Made by a program: the position numbers and the translations under genes
Notes under the pieces: model-generated
Database searches by the model: none
The model's input: only the letters and a program-made list of their open reading frames with translations
Told to the model about the DNA's origin: nothing
Part shown: positions 16,578 to 24,385 of the stretch, in pieces
How positions within the stretch are numbered: the first letter of the stretch is position 1
Layout: the number at the start of each line of letters is the position of its first letter
Virus record (IMG/VR): IMGVR_UViG_3300025736_000117
Location: 1-30,383 of that record
Origin: a virus
Length of the DNA stretch: 30,383 nt
Strand: one strand, 5' to 3'

Positions 16578-16886
16578 CTAAGTATTGAGATAATATCTAA
16601 TCTTGTTTTCGTTAATGTATTTTGAAGGCTCTACTCCGATAGAAACAACTGCCTCTTTCCAAAGGGTGGAATCTTTCGCGTATTCGGAAGGTGTATCGCC
16701 GTTATCTACAATAACCTTTTTAAGCCATCTATCTTCTAGAGTACTAAGACCTTCTTTTGAGTTATCTCCTCCCAGTTCGGTAGAATAATAAACTCTCTTA
16801 ATCTGGTTAAGCGGTGTTTGTGCGGTTACGCCTACAGCCTTAGACGAAAACCATTGTCTTTCTATTGAGGTTAAATTAGTAGCCAT
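16578..16886 (-). CDS. Hypothetical small phage protein with internal duplication
   Basis: 102 residues. Two related segments are visible: LTSIERQWFSSKAVG near residue 5 and LSTLEDRWLKKVIVDNGDTP near residue 47, both with an L-x-x-[IL]-E-x-x-W core followed by a helix. The C-terminus YINENKIRYYLNT is polar. The position after the capsid gene fits a small head or neck-region protein, but I recognise no family. No clear ribosome binding site precedes the ATG. Confidence 0.62.
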   Translation of the reverse strand: MATNLTSIERQWFSSKAVGVTAQTPLNQIKRVYYSTELGGDNSKEGLSTLEDRWLKKVIVDNGDTPSEYAKDSTLWKEAVVSIGVEPSKYINENKIRYYLNT

Positions 16887-16903
16887 ACATATGTTATATC
16901 AGA

Positions 16904-17293
16904 CTAAGCACTCTCTGTGAGAGAAAAATTAGGATACCTTTTAATAAATTCTCTATAAAACTTTCTATCCATTGGAAGCTCGTCTGCTTTATACTGTGTT
17001 CTTATAAGTAATTGAAGACCCATGGGGAAAATTAAGGTTGCCCTTCTTTCCATATCCTTCCCTCCTTTGGTTTGTCCATATTTCTTATCATAAAGTGTTT
17101 CCTTTTGGTCAGAAATATCTATTTTAAGAGCCTGAACCTCTTCAGGAGCTCTTTTAGTCCACGACCTTACCAGTTCGTCAATAACCAGCCAGGGATTTTT
17201 CTTTCTTCTCAATTTATCAATTTTTTCTGCCAACTCGTAACTTTCAGAGTCAACTATTTTTCCTGTTTCTGTAACAATTAATTTTCTGTTCAT
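16904..17293 (-). CDS. Hypothetical protein downstream of major capsid gene
   Basis: 129 residues. The N-terminus KLIVTETGKIVDSESYELAEKIDKLRRKKNPWLVIDELVRSW is followed by a charged middle and ATLIFPMGLQLLIRTQYKA. It is predicted alpha-beta with no transmembrane segment or metal motif. It is the first gene after the structured 190-base region that follows the capsid gene. Head completion is a guess from position only. Confidence 0.62.
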   Translation of the reverse strand: MNRKLIVTETGKIVDSESYELAEKIDKLRRKKNPWLVIDELVRSWTKRAPEEVQALKIDISDQKETLYDKKYGQTKGGKDMERRATLIFPMGLQLLIRTQYKADELPMDRKFYREFIKRYPNFSLTESA

Positions 17294-17484
17294 ATATTTT
17301 ATTTAAAGAAGCTAAGGGGGGAGAAGAAAACTTCCTCCCCCTTGCTTTATTTCTTTTATATTTAGCAGTCTGTGTGCCAGCCCTAAATATTTGTTTTCAA
17401 ACTTGTCGGTGGGTAACGGGAGTGAAAAGCCCCCGGTCTTATGTGCCCCCCAAGCAAAAAGTAAAACTTACTTAAATGCTAGAT
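17294..17484 (-). other. Structured non-coding region after the major capsid gene
   Basis: This 191-base gap carries several inverted repeats and no gene. ATATTTAG at 17358-17365 pairs perfectly with CTAAATAT at 17383-17390. Near 17312-17345 a G-rich arm (AAGGGGGGAGAAG) and a C-rich arm (CTTCCTCCCCCTT) pair across a four-base loop with one mismatch and one wobble, extendable at its base by AAGC/GCTT. A CGGG...CCCG element lies near 17417-17435. None has a strong minus-strand U-run, so mRNA processing, stabilisation or partial termination after the capsid gene is more likely than a simple terminator. Confidence 0.6.
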
Positions 17485-18393
17485 TTAACCGTTTTGGTTA
17501 TATCCACTGCGTTTAAGGTCTGCTTTTTCTTCAAGAACTTCTAGTGTGAACTCAGTCACCCATTGGCCTCTATCTGCGTCGCCGATCTTGCTTAACTCTT
17601 GGAAAAGAGGTTTGTCAAGGTAGGCAATTTTATGCATTTCTTCGCGAAGACCGTAGACGGTAGTTGTACCGGCGGTGTTCTGAACGTCTCTGTGATGCAT
17701 GATTCTATGTGAACCAACAGCAGAGTCGTAAACGAGAACGTCTTTAATAAGACGTCTATCTGAAGCGTCAATGTATCTAGTAGAGTTACCGGAGAATCCA
17801 GCAATTGCTTGCTTTATCTTTACGGTACAAAGAACCATATCGAACACTTTGTCTGCGCTTACTGCGGTGTATGCGTCAGATGCCATGCTATTTAGTTCCT
17901 CCTCTGAGAAGGATGTACCCGAGTTTCTTGCTGTAGCGTTAGTAGTAATGAAGGCGTTAATTCCTGTCATTGTCCTAGCGGTACCAGATGATCCGGAAGC
18001 CTTTGTTGAGTTCAAGATGGCGTATTCCATCTTTAACTTCAACTGACGTAAACCGTCAGACTTTTGGAAAGCGTATGGGTCGCCGATTGCGGCCACATTT
18101 ACGCGTCTCTCTGTTCGTGAAACTTGAATAGATTGTGGAATAATATGTGTAATATTACTCTCTCTTGATGGTGCAGTTAAGTCTGCGAACGTTGCGTCCG
18201 CTCCTTCAGCTGCTGAACTAGTAGAAGTAGGTCGTGAAATATTATATTTCAACCACTCGTGTAGAGTGCCTCTTGCTGTACTTGTTCCAAAAAGAGTCAT
18301 CAAGGGTGTTTCGTCGGGACTTACGTCCGCTAAAACATCCATCAAATCTTCTCTTCTAGAAGTGTCTTGGTATGTAATTAATCCCCAAGCCAT
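17485..18393 (-). CDS. Major capsid protein, SU10-like (DUF5309 type)
   Basis: 302 residues. The start AWGLITYQDTSRREDLMDVL followed by DVSPDETPLMTLFG is the signature beginning of the SU10/DUF5309 major capsid family (HK97 fold). VSRTERRVNVAAIGDPYAFQ and the C-terminal GDADRGQWVTEFTLEV also fit. It forms the icosahedral shell. The ATG is preceded by a very purine-rich GGGAGGGGGTGA, about 14 bases away, and a long hairpin lies further upstream. It directly follows the scaffold candidate, as expected. No protease domain or N-terminal delta-domain is visible. Length is normal for the family. Confidence 0.92.
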   Translation of the reverse strand: MAWGLITYQDTSRREDLMDVLADVSPDETPLMTLFGTSTARGTLHEWLKYNISRPTSTSSAAEGADATFADLTAPSRESNITHIIPQSIQVSRTERRVNVAAIGDPYAFQKSDGLRQLKLKMEYAILNSTKASGSSGTARTMTGINAFITTNATARNSGTSFSEEELNSMASDAYTAVSADKVFDMVLCTVKIKQAIAGFSGNSTRYIDASDRRLIKDVLVYDSAVGSHRIMHHRDVQNTAGTTTVYGLREEMHKIAYLDKPLFQELSKIGDADRGQWVTEFTLEVLEEKADLKRSGYNQNG

Positions 18394-18433
18394 GTTATTT
18401 TATGTTTTCACCCCCTCCCTTATAATGTTTTGT

Positions 18434-18471
18434 CCATATCTCTTTTAATACCCACTAGGGTAGAGATATGG
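18434..18471 (-). promoter_or_regulatory. Long hairpin in capsid gene leader
   Basis: CCATATCTC and GAGATATGG pair as nine base pairs, and TACCC and GGGTA pair inside as five more above a four-base loop, with a six-base bulge on one side. The structure lies between the scaffold stop and the capsid ribosome binding site. It lacks a following U-run, so an mRNA stability or processing role is more likely than termination. Confidence 0.6.
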
Positions 18472-18478
18472 ATCCACA

Positions 18479-19429
18479 CTATGAGGTTGTTTTTGTCGGT
18501 TCTCCAACGTGGTCAGTGTTTGCAAGTCTCCTTGCAATTGCTTCTAGGTTTCCCTCTCGGGTTTTCCTAACAAGCATTTCTCTGTCCTCTGTTGGTACAG
18601 ACTGTGGTCGAGCCGCGGGCTGTTGTCCTGCCGTATCGGCAGCAGCCTGTTCCTTTATGTCTTGAGCAGCATCAACTGGTTCCGGTTGCTTATCTGCAAC
18701 TGGTTCAACTGGTGTAGCTTGACCTTTAGTAGGTTCGGTCATGTCTGTATTGACATTAGATGATTGCGTCTTTACGTAGCTGGCTGCTTCTTTGAAATCC
18801 AACGCTCTTCCACTATAGTCATTAGGACTCATCATGGAATCAAGTAAAACAGCTCTAACCTGTCTACTAAATTCTTTATCAAAACTTTCTCCTCTCGGAT
18901 TAAGTTCTGGGAATGTAGTAAAGGTTTCCCTGTTCTGTCTATCAATCTCTCGGGCTTCTGATGTTTTAATATAGTCCTGTACTGCCTTTTGGGCATTAGT
19001 GGCTTGTTTATTTAAATTTGAAATTTTAGCTTTAAGCTTAACTTCATTAATAAACTTGTCACCAGTTACTGGGTCTACTTCAACGAAATCCTCAGGATTA
19101 ACTTTCTCTTGAGCCTGTTGTTGTACTGGCTGTTGGTTTAAAGAACTGGCTTCACGGTTTGCTTCTTCTCTTCTCCTCTGAGAACCAATTAGGGCTTTAT
19201 TAGCCTCCATTAATTCTCTATTAGAATCGAGTAGTTTATCAAACTGTTCTGTCGTTCTTTTGTTTTCTGTATTTATAGCTGGCTTACTAGGTTCTGTCTT
19301 TGCTTTTGTAGCTGGTACTGTTGGTTTCGCTGGTGTAGCTGGAACCACAGGGGCTTTAGTCGCTGTAACAGGGTTAGTAGCTGGCTTTTTAGAAGCGTCC
19401 TTTACGGTCGCTTTATCTGTGTTTGCCAA
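18479..19429 (-). CDS. Scaffolding protein candidate
   Basis: 316 residues. The N-terminus is a low-complexity Ala/Pro/Thr/Lys segment (ATKAPVVPATPAKPTVPATK), followed by a long charged helical region (about 60-160) with coiled-coil character, and another disordered Pro/Gln region (about 230-280). This composition, and its place between portal and major capsid genes, is typical of phage scaffolding proteins, which line the procapsid and exit before packaging. The start is TTG at 19429, chosen because a perfect GGAGGTGA lies seven bases upstream and no ATG fits. Sequence similarity alone would not identify it. Confidence 0.75.
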   Translation of the reverse strand: MANTDKATVKDASKKPATNPVTATKAPVVPATPAKPTVPATKAKTEPSKPAINTENKRTTEQFDKLLDSNRELMEANKALIGSQRRREEANREASSLNQQPVQQQAQEKVNPEDFVEVDPVTGDKFINEVKLKAKISNLNKQATNAQKAVQDYIKTSEAREIDRQNRETFTTFPELNPRGESFDKEFSRQVRAVLLDSMMSPNDYSGRALDFKEAASYVKTQSSNVNTDMTEPTKGQATPVEPVADKQPEPVDAAQDIKEQAAADTAGQQPAARPQSVPTEDREMLVRKTREGNLEAIARRLANTDHVGEPTKTTS

Positions 19430-19452
19430 ATGTTTTCACCTCCTTCTTGTCG

Positions 19453-19488
19453 TGTCCAGTTATATTCGGGAGCTCGGACATCTCTCCC
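19453..19488 (-). promoter_or_regulatory. Predicted H-type pseudoknot in scaffold leader
   Basis: On the coding strand GGGAG (19488-19484) pairs with CUCCC (19472-19468), and UGUCC (19480-19476), inside that loop, pairs with GGACA (19457-19453) beyond it. Loops are AGA, GAG and a ten-base A/U-rich strand. The knot ends nine bases before the GGAGGTGA of the scaffold gene, a position suited to translational control. Confidence 0.5.
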
Positions 19489-19535
19489 ATACGGATGTGT
19501 GGTATTCCGTAAACATTGGCTATTTTAATAATGTG

Positions 19536-19817
19536 CTACATACCTAAAGGCTTCCCTTTCGAGAACAATTTACCCTTACGTATTTCGAGATCTTTGCCAA
19601 CAAGGCCGAAATGGCACTTTTGACACTGTACGCCTTTAGACGTATGTTTAAAATTGTGGTCGCAATCTTGATGTGGCTCAATTTCTTCACGAATGAGTTC
19701 GTTTTTATCCCAGAAATCACCTGATTTTGTTTTGTAAAAATGGTCTTTCGAATTCCAGCGCAGGCTTTGAGGGTCAGATTTTGGAAGAGGAGGTAGTATT
19801 TTATCATTTGGTGACAT
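19536..19817 (-). CDS. Zinc-binding small protein, head module
   Basis: 93 residues. CDHNFKHTSKGVQCQKCHFGL contains C-x-H and C-x2-C-H, a likely zinc knuckle. The sequence before it is polar with aromatic residues (SLRWNSKDHFYKTKSGDFWDK) and the end is basic (KGKLFSKGKPLGM). It is encoded between portal-proximal and scaffold genes. Role unknown; small Zn proteins with a similar layout occur near portal genes in environmental phages, in my recollection. Confidence 0.65.
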   Translation of the reverse strand: MSPNDKILPPLPKSDPQSLRWNSKDHFYKTKSGDFWDKNELIREEIEPHQDCDHNFKHTSKGVQCQKCHFGLVGKDLEIRKGKLFSKGKPLGM

Positions 19818-19852
19818 TTGTTATGTTTTTTTTGAAGACTCCCTTTTATAGG

Positions 19853-20200
19853 CTAAATCCTCATTGGTCTTCTTTGTAACTCACCAGACTTCACTTTGTC
19901 AAGATATTCCGATTTTTCAATAACTTTTTGAATCTCTGATAAAAGCTCTTGTGCGTTATTTGCCGCATGAAAAGCGTTTAATTCTCGCCACTCCCATTCT
20001 TTCTTGTCTTTTGCCTCTCTTGGGTCTACCCAGCTGTGGAAAGCCATCGTGTTAAGCATCTTAAGTACAAATTGCCAACCTGCTGTCTTGGTCATTTCGT
20101 AAACTGCCTGTGCGTCACGTAACTCTTCAACCTCTTCTGGTTTTAAAGGGTTTTTAATCGTAACTTTTTCTATCGTCTTGTCATTTTTCGACTTACTCAT
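19853..20200 (-). CDS. Hypothetical protein downstream of portal
   Basis: 115 residues. Largely helical and charged, with AGWQFVLKMLNTMAFHSWVDPREAKDKKEWEWRELN in the middle and a helical C-terminal segment (NNAQELLSEIQKVIEKSEYL). No motif recognised. Its position directly after the portal gene suggests a small virion or assembly protein; short helical proteins here are common in phages with P22-like portals. Function unknown. Confidence 0.6.
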   Translation of the reverse strand: MSKSKNDKTIEKVTIKNPLKPEEVEELRDAQAVYEMTKTAGWQFVLKMLNTMAFHSWVDPREAKDKKEWEWRELNAFHAANNAQELLSEIQKVIEKSEYLDKVKSGELQRRPMRI

Positions 20201-20217
20201 TTTATTTATTTAATTTT

Positions 20218-22401
20218 TTAACCTGCAGGACTTTTACTAAACTTATCCTGTACTTGTTTTAAATACTTTGGATTTGGTTGTCCAAGGTTTTCATCTTTTG
20301 GTGCCTCTGGTTTACTTAATCCTGGTATTACTTTCGCTAATTGATTAGCACCTTTTCCAGTACCTTCTTTTTCCGCGGGAGCAGGGCCACCAGCTTCTTT
20401 CTTAAACATGTCTAGAATATCTTGTCCTGGTTCGCCACCTGCTGGCTGAGCACCGGGCTGATCTGATCCTTCAAAGTATTTTCCAGCATCAGTAAAACCT
20501 AAATCCTCTAACCAAACAACAAACAACTCCTTGAACTTTGGTTTAACACCTTCTTGCTGTAATAGAGCCAATAAGTTTGGATTGGATACCAATAGTGAAA
20601 CAGCAGTTTGTCGGCCTTGTCTTTTTTCTTCATCTGCACTTACTGTCATAGATTCAACGTCAACCGAGAAGTCAAAATTGCCTCTAAGGTCATCAGGTTC
20701 AATAAACAATTCTCCATAATTGTCACCCTTCTCAGCCATCTTTAATTTCCTAGTTAAATCAATATTGCCATCCTTACCCTGATTAATAGGATATTTTGGA
20801 AAGGTTATTCCTTTTCCTTGAGTTGCCTTGGCCAAATCTTTTAGATCGAGTCCAAGAATTTCCGATTGACTTTTAAGTAGCTGTAAAGTAACATCTTCGA
20901 TTACCTCATCTCCAAGACCCCTCTTCATAAAATAATCTAAGGCGTCTTTCCCAACAATTCTAATCGTGTAAAATTTCTTATCAGGGTCGCTGAAAATAAG
21001 TTTCTGGTTCATCATATGCCAAAGCATCATTTGCCTCTTAATTGCCTCTGAAAGCATTAGTTGGTTGTAATTGTCTCGAGCATTTCTTTGTAGTGTTAAA
21101 GCCTTAACCTCTGTAGCGGTTTTGTCCTGGGAGAATGGCCTCATGTTTGAAACACCCAGAGAAGACTCTCCAAGAGCATTCATCATTGCCGCAACTAATA
21201 CGGAATAAGTGTTGTTAAAATATTGTGCAGCATTTGACTTTGATTCAACAAGTCTAAAGTCGGTTAAAGGATTACTCATAATCCATCGAGCACCCTTACC
21301 CCATTCTAGGGTGTGTTGTCGTACTCCTGGACCGATTGCAATAGGCGAGTAGAGGTTCTGGTTAATTTCGTCAACATATTGACACAGAAGGGCGTTAATA
21401 GCCTTCTGAAGGCCTTTAACGGGCTCAATCTCTGAAAGACCATATAGGTCATCGTCTACCACATAGTACCTAAGCATTACAACTGGTATTTCATAGTTTT
21501 CGTAAGGGTTTGGTATGTCTCTCAAAATTATTCCATGTTTTGGTGCAAAAGTAATCCATCTATCTTTTCTATATTCTGTACAAATCTCAACCGTTTTAAA
21601 CACAAGGTCCTTAGATGTTGGATCGTTTTCAAGTCCAGAAATCTCTCTGTTTTTTGATCTCCAGTTAACTTCTCTAGAATCTCCAGTTCCGCCCTCATCA
21701 GATTTTTTCCCTATTGCGTCTCTTAAGATTGAAATGTTCTTGTAAATTGGTTTTTCTCTTGCATGGTCGTTAATTCTTTCCAAATCTTGCATTGTAACAT
21801 ATTTCCTAACTTGAAACCAATTACATCCTTCAATAGATGTTGCGGTCATGTCGTGAGAAATGTCTCGGTTGTTTAAAACCTCCATGTCAGGACCATCAAA
21901 AACAACTTTTCCTTTAGAGTCTAATTCGTATCTCCATTTGTTTAAGGCAAAAGATGCTCCGTACTTACGTGCGTTTATGTCCATCAATGCCCACTTTGAT
22001 AGCATTGTGCCACCTCTTGTAGCATTGTCCCATTGGTAGTCAAGAAGAGCGCTGTTAACCTTTGCGGCCAACATGTCTGTTCCTTCTCTTGGAACCAGTC
22101 TTGCTTTTGGCTTACTTGCTATAAGTCTAGATGTCTTTTCAAAAATAAAGGTAAAAACACGTGGGTCAAATAACAGTGCGTCATATGGCCAATTGTCCTC
22201 ATCTAAGTAAGACCTAAAGAGCTCATCAGCCTCATCAAACGAAATTGAACCAATTCTTCCTTTTCCGGTTGCCCTCTTCTCTGTCTCATCAAAACCGTCT
22301 TGGTAGTGCATGTGTACTTCCTGCCAAGAAAGGTCCTCTTTCCTTCTTGTCATAGAGAGATCCGCCTTTTCCTGTTTTTTAGTTTTCCTTTTTGTAGCCA
22401 T
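20218..22401 (-). CDS. Portal protein, P22-like
   Basis: 727 residues, within the range for P22-type portals. Recognisable blocks are YDALLFDPRVFTFIFEKTSRLIASKPKA, ALMDINARKYGASFALNKW, GLSEIEPVKGLQKAINALLCQYVDEI, and QDKTATEVKALTLQRNARDN, the last in the stem and crown region. The C-terminal part is disordered and rich in Pro, Gly and Gln. The portal forms the dodecameric ring at one capsid vertex through which terminase pumps DNA. It follows the terminase genes after a small unknown gene. Start ATG at 22401 with little ribosome binding signal. Confidence 0.9.
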   Translation of the reverse strand: MATKRKTKKQEKADLSMTRRKEDLSWQEVHMHYQDGFDETEKRATGKGRIGSISFDEADELFRSYLDEDNWPYDALLFDPRVFTFIFEKTSRLIASKPKARLVPREGTDMLAAKVNSALLDYQWDNATRGGTMLSKWALMDINARKYGASFALNKWRYELDSKGKVVFDGPDMEVLNNRDISHDMTATSIEGCNWFQVRKYVTMQDLERINDHAREKPIYKNISILRDAIGKKSDEGGTGDSREVNWRSKNREISGLENDPTSKDLVFKTVEICTEYRKDRWITFAPKHGIILRDIPNPYENYEIPVVMLRYYVVDDDLYGLSEIEPVKGLQKAINALLCQYVDEINQNLYSPIAIGPGVRQHTLEWGKGARWIMSNPLTDFRLVESKSNAAQYFNNTYSVLVAAMMNALGESSLGVSNMRPFSQDKTATEVKALTLQRNARDNYNQLMLSEAIKRQMMLWHMMNQKLIFSDPDKKFYTIRIVGKDALDYFMKRGLGDEVIEDVTLQLLKSQSEILGLDLKDLAKATQGKGITFPKYPINQGKDGNIDLTRKLKMAEKGDNYGELFIEPDDLRGNFDFSVDVESMTVSADEEKRQGRQTAVSLLVSNPNLLALLQQEGVKPKFKELFVVWLEDLGFTDAGKYFEGSDQPGAQPAGGEPGQDILDMFKKEAGGPAPAEKEGTGKGANQLAKVIPGLSKPEAPKDENLGQPNPKYLKQVQDKFSKSPAG

Positions 22402-22444
22402 TTATGTACTCATTTTAACTTACTAAATATATAAAGAAAGCATA

Positions 22445-22798
22445 TTAGTCCCTTAAAGCCTTTTTTAGCGTTTCTTCTTCGGTTGGTAAAATTAAGTTTT
22501 CGTTCATTTTTGTTGCCTCTTCTCCTCGAACAAAAGACACAATACCATCCTGAACTTCTACGGTAACTTTCCCGTACTTGCTTCCCATGGTTAAATTGTG
22601 AAGATGTCTTATAACCTGAAAAAGAACGAGATGGTTAATTTTTGTTTTTTCCAACAAGTCCATAAGAACATATATTTCTGGACGAGTTTGTTTAATTATA
22701 TCAGAGAAGACCCGAACATTATTTTGGGACTCTCTTTCATATACAGACTTCTTAAGATCCTTTTTAATGACTTTCTTTTTGGTTGTTTTTTTTGCCAT
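22445..22798 (-). CDS. Hypothetical protein between terminase and portal
   Basis: 117 residues with a very basic N-terminus (MAKKTTKKKVIKKDLKKS), then a helical domain (RPEIYVLMDLLEKTKINHLVLFQVIRHLHNLT) and a strand-rich end. No family recognised. The ATG overlaps the TAA of the terminase nuclease gene (TAATG), so translation is coupled. A terminase accessory or head-assembly role would fit, but this is inference. Confidence 0.65.
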   Translation of the reverse strand: MAKKTTKKKVIKKDLKKSVYERESQNNVRVFSDIIKQTRPEIYVLMDLLEKTKINHLVLFQVIRHLHNLTMGSKYGKVTVEVQDGIVSFVRGEEATKMNENLILPTEEETLKKALRD

Positions 22799-23490
22799 TA
22801 CTTAAACCTCCATTTTTCTCTATGAGACCTCATGCGCTCTGGTTCAAACTCGCCAAAGTCTGTATCTGGCGTAACCTGCGCAACCTGCCATGCTCCCGCG
22901 GTAGCCATTACCAGGTCATCATGTTTTTTCGCTCGAGCCTGCGCGCGACCCTTAACAATCACAAAAGACTTTAACTGATCTATTTGCTGTTTATCATATA
23001 TCTTTAACTTACCTTGCTTAATTGCCAATGCAAGGTCGTCTAACATTTTTCTCCTAGTTCCTTTTAATTCTCCCCCAGAGATATGTCCTGTGGTTGTCCA
23101 ACCAACGTGCCCCTTTTCTTGTACGGACTGAGAGGAAAAGTCAACCATCCTAAACATGTCTGGATAATTATTCTGTTGAAGTACGAAAATAGTTGCCTGT
23201 CCAGTATTTCTTTCAACGGCGAGTTTTGGCCAAAGGTTTGTTCTTACTTGGATATATTTTCCAAGGTTCATGAGTTCATATCCAAACTGAGAAGACTCCA
23301 TCACTTCATTAAATACTATAGGGAAATCAAAATGTTTCTTGCTAAAGGCAACAGCGGCACAAAAGTCTTGTGAGTCGGCTGGGTCAGCAAACATAACAAG
23401 TTGTTCGTTTATATCAAGCTTGCGATAAACTCTACAAGGATAACTTTCTCCTTCTTTGTATGGATTGATTATTTCTTCTTTGTCTGCCAT
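22798..23490 (-). CDS. terL: Terminase large subunit, nuclease half
   Basis: 230 residues from the ATG at 23490. This is the RNase H-like headful nuclease domain: FADPADSQDF (D36), AVERN (E93) and KHDDLVMA (D191, D192) supply the acidic catalytic cluster of large terminases. It lacks the ATPase domain, which is encoded immediately upstream in another frame (23492-24385). The start lies one base after the upstream TAA, in a TAAAATG junction also found between ordinary genes here. A longer frame reaches 23580 but its extra residues only shadow the ATPase gene. Together the two products make one complete terminase. Confidence 0.85.
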   Translation of the reverse strand: MADKEEIINPYKEGESYPCRVYRKLDINEQLVMFADPADSQDFCAAVAFSKKHFDFPIVFNEVMESSQFGYELMNLGKYIQVRTNLWPKLAVERNTGQATIFVLQQNNYPDMFRMVDFSSQSVQEKGHVGWTTTGHISGGELKGTRRKMLDDLALAIKQGKLKIYDKQQIDQLKSFVIVKGRAQARAKKHDDLVMATAGAWQVAQVTPDTDFGEFEPERMRSHREKWRFK

Positions 23491-23491
23491 T

Positions 23492-24385
23492 TTATCTTGC
23501 TGATGTAGCGAACGAGAAATGTCCGTCTGATAATATAATTCCAAATTCTTCTGGTATAGGGGCCTTTTTAAGCATTGCATTTAATTTAGCAACGTCGAAA
23601 TATGGAGACCCAGATGTTATAAACGCCTCTTCTGGTGTACTTGGATATTCCTGCATCCACATCTTGTCTGTTGGGAACTCAAGTCTCTTCTTTTCAACCC
23701 ACTCCTTGGTGTAAAATTCTTGCCAACCAAAAAATCTCGTACTATAAGAGCTCTTTCCGCTACTGGCTCTTTCCCATTCTGAGTGGTAAAAATTACCCTC
23801 ACCGTTAGCAGTAGATTCGATAAAAATCATACCTTTATCCTGCGGAACCTGCTGAGACGTTGCTAAAATGATTTCTTCAGCAGTAATAAGCTCAGTGTCC
23901 TGATAAAAAGCCGCCTCTGAAAAGTGAACGTTCCTGGCAGATCCTCCACGTCCTCCAACTTTTGTACCAGCCGTACCAATGTAAAACATTGCATTATTGG
24001 TAGCATTTTCTAACATGTTCTTACTATCGGTTTTAAGAAGGCTGGACATGTCTAGCCCATTCTTCTCGCAGTAAGTTTCTAGGTAAAATTTAACCTTCTT
24101 GAAAAGAAGTTCCGTAGCATCTTTCCTATGGGATATACAGATTGAAATCGAATATGGGCGAAACAAGAAGTCTACGGCAAAGAGTGCTAAAATTAAAGAC
24201 GAGAAGCCCTGCTGCCTAGCCTTTAAGATTATGTCTCGTATTCCATCCATGTCCGGTTTCTCCTTCATTAAAATGTTCACATACTTCCTCTGAACCTTGT
24301 TTAACTTAAATGGAACAGGAAGTTGAGTCTCCCTATCCAAAACTTGAAAATTTTCTTCTATAAACTCAATATATTTAATCTTCAT
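23492..24385 (-). CDS. terL: Terminase large subunit, ATPase half
   Basis: 297 residues. ILKARQQGFSS (53-63) is the variant Walker A of large terminases, RNVHFSEAAF with E157 the Walker B, and FIESTANGEGN the coupling motif, followed by QEYPSTPEEAFITSGSPYFD, the usual end of the ATPase domain. The protein stops there instead of continuing into the nuclease, which follows in the next frame. It powers DNA translocation into the procapsid at the portal. Its ATG overlaps the small subunit candidate's stop by 11 bases. Confidence 0.88.
   Translation of the reverse strand: MKIKYIEFIEENFQVLDRETQLPVPFKLNKVQRKYVNILMKEKPDMDGIRDIILKARQQGFSSLILALFAVDFLFRPYSISICISHRKDATELLFKKVKFYLETYCEKNGLDMSSLLKTDSKNMLENATNNAMFYIGTAGTKVGGRGGSARNVHFSEAAFYQDTELITAEEIILATSQQVPQDKGMIFIESTANGEGNFYHSEWERASSGKSSYSTRFFGWQEFYTKEWVEKKRLEFPTDKMWMQEYPSTPEEAFITSGSPYFDVAKLNAMLKKAPIPEEFGIILSDGHFSFATSAR

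Noticed and set aside
19473-19487. Fifteen bases (GGAGAGATGTCCGAG on the minus strand) identical to the common 5' end of bacterial tRNA-Ser.
   Set aside because: The following sequence does not continue as a tRNA, no anticodon or T-arm can be built, and phage attachment sites normally match tRNA 3' ends. The bases are better explained by the pseudoknot.
19544-19807. An alternative minus-strand frame overlapping the gene at 19536-19817.
   Set aside because: The 19536-19817 frame has a Cys/His zinc pattern and a natural N-terminus; this one reads as a shadow.
23491-23580. A longer start for the terminase nuclease gene.
   Set aside because: The extra residues are a frame-shifted reading of the ATPase gene and match no terminase segment.
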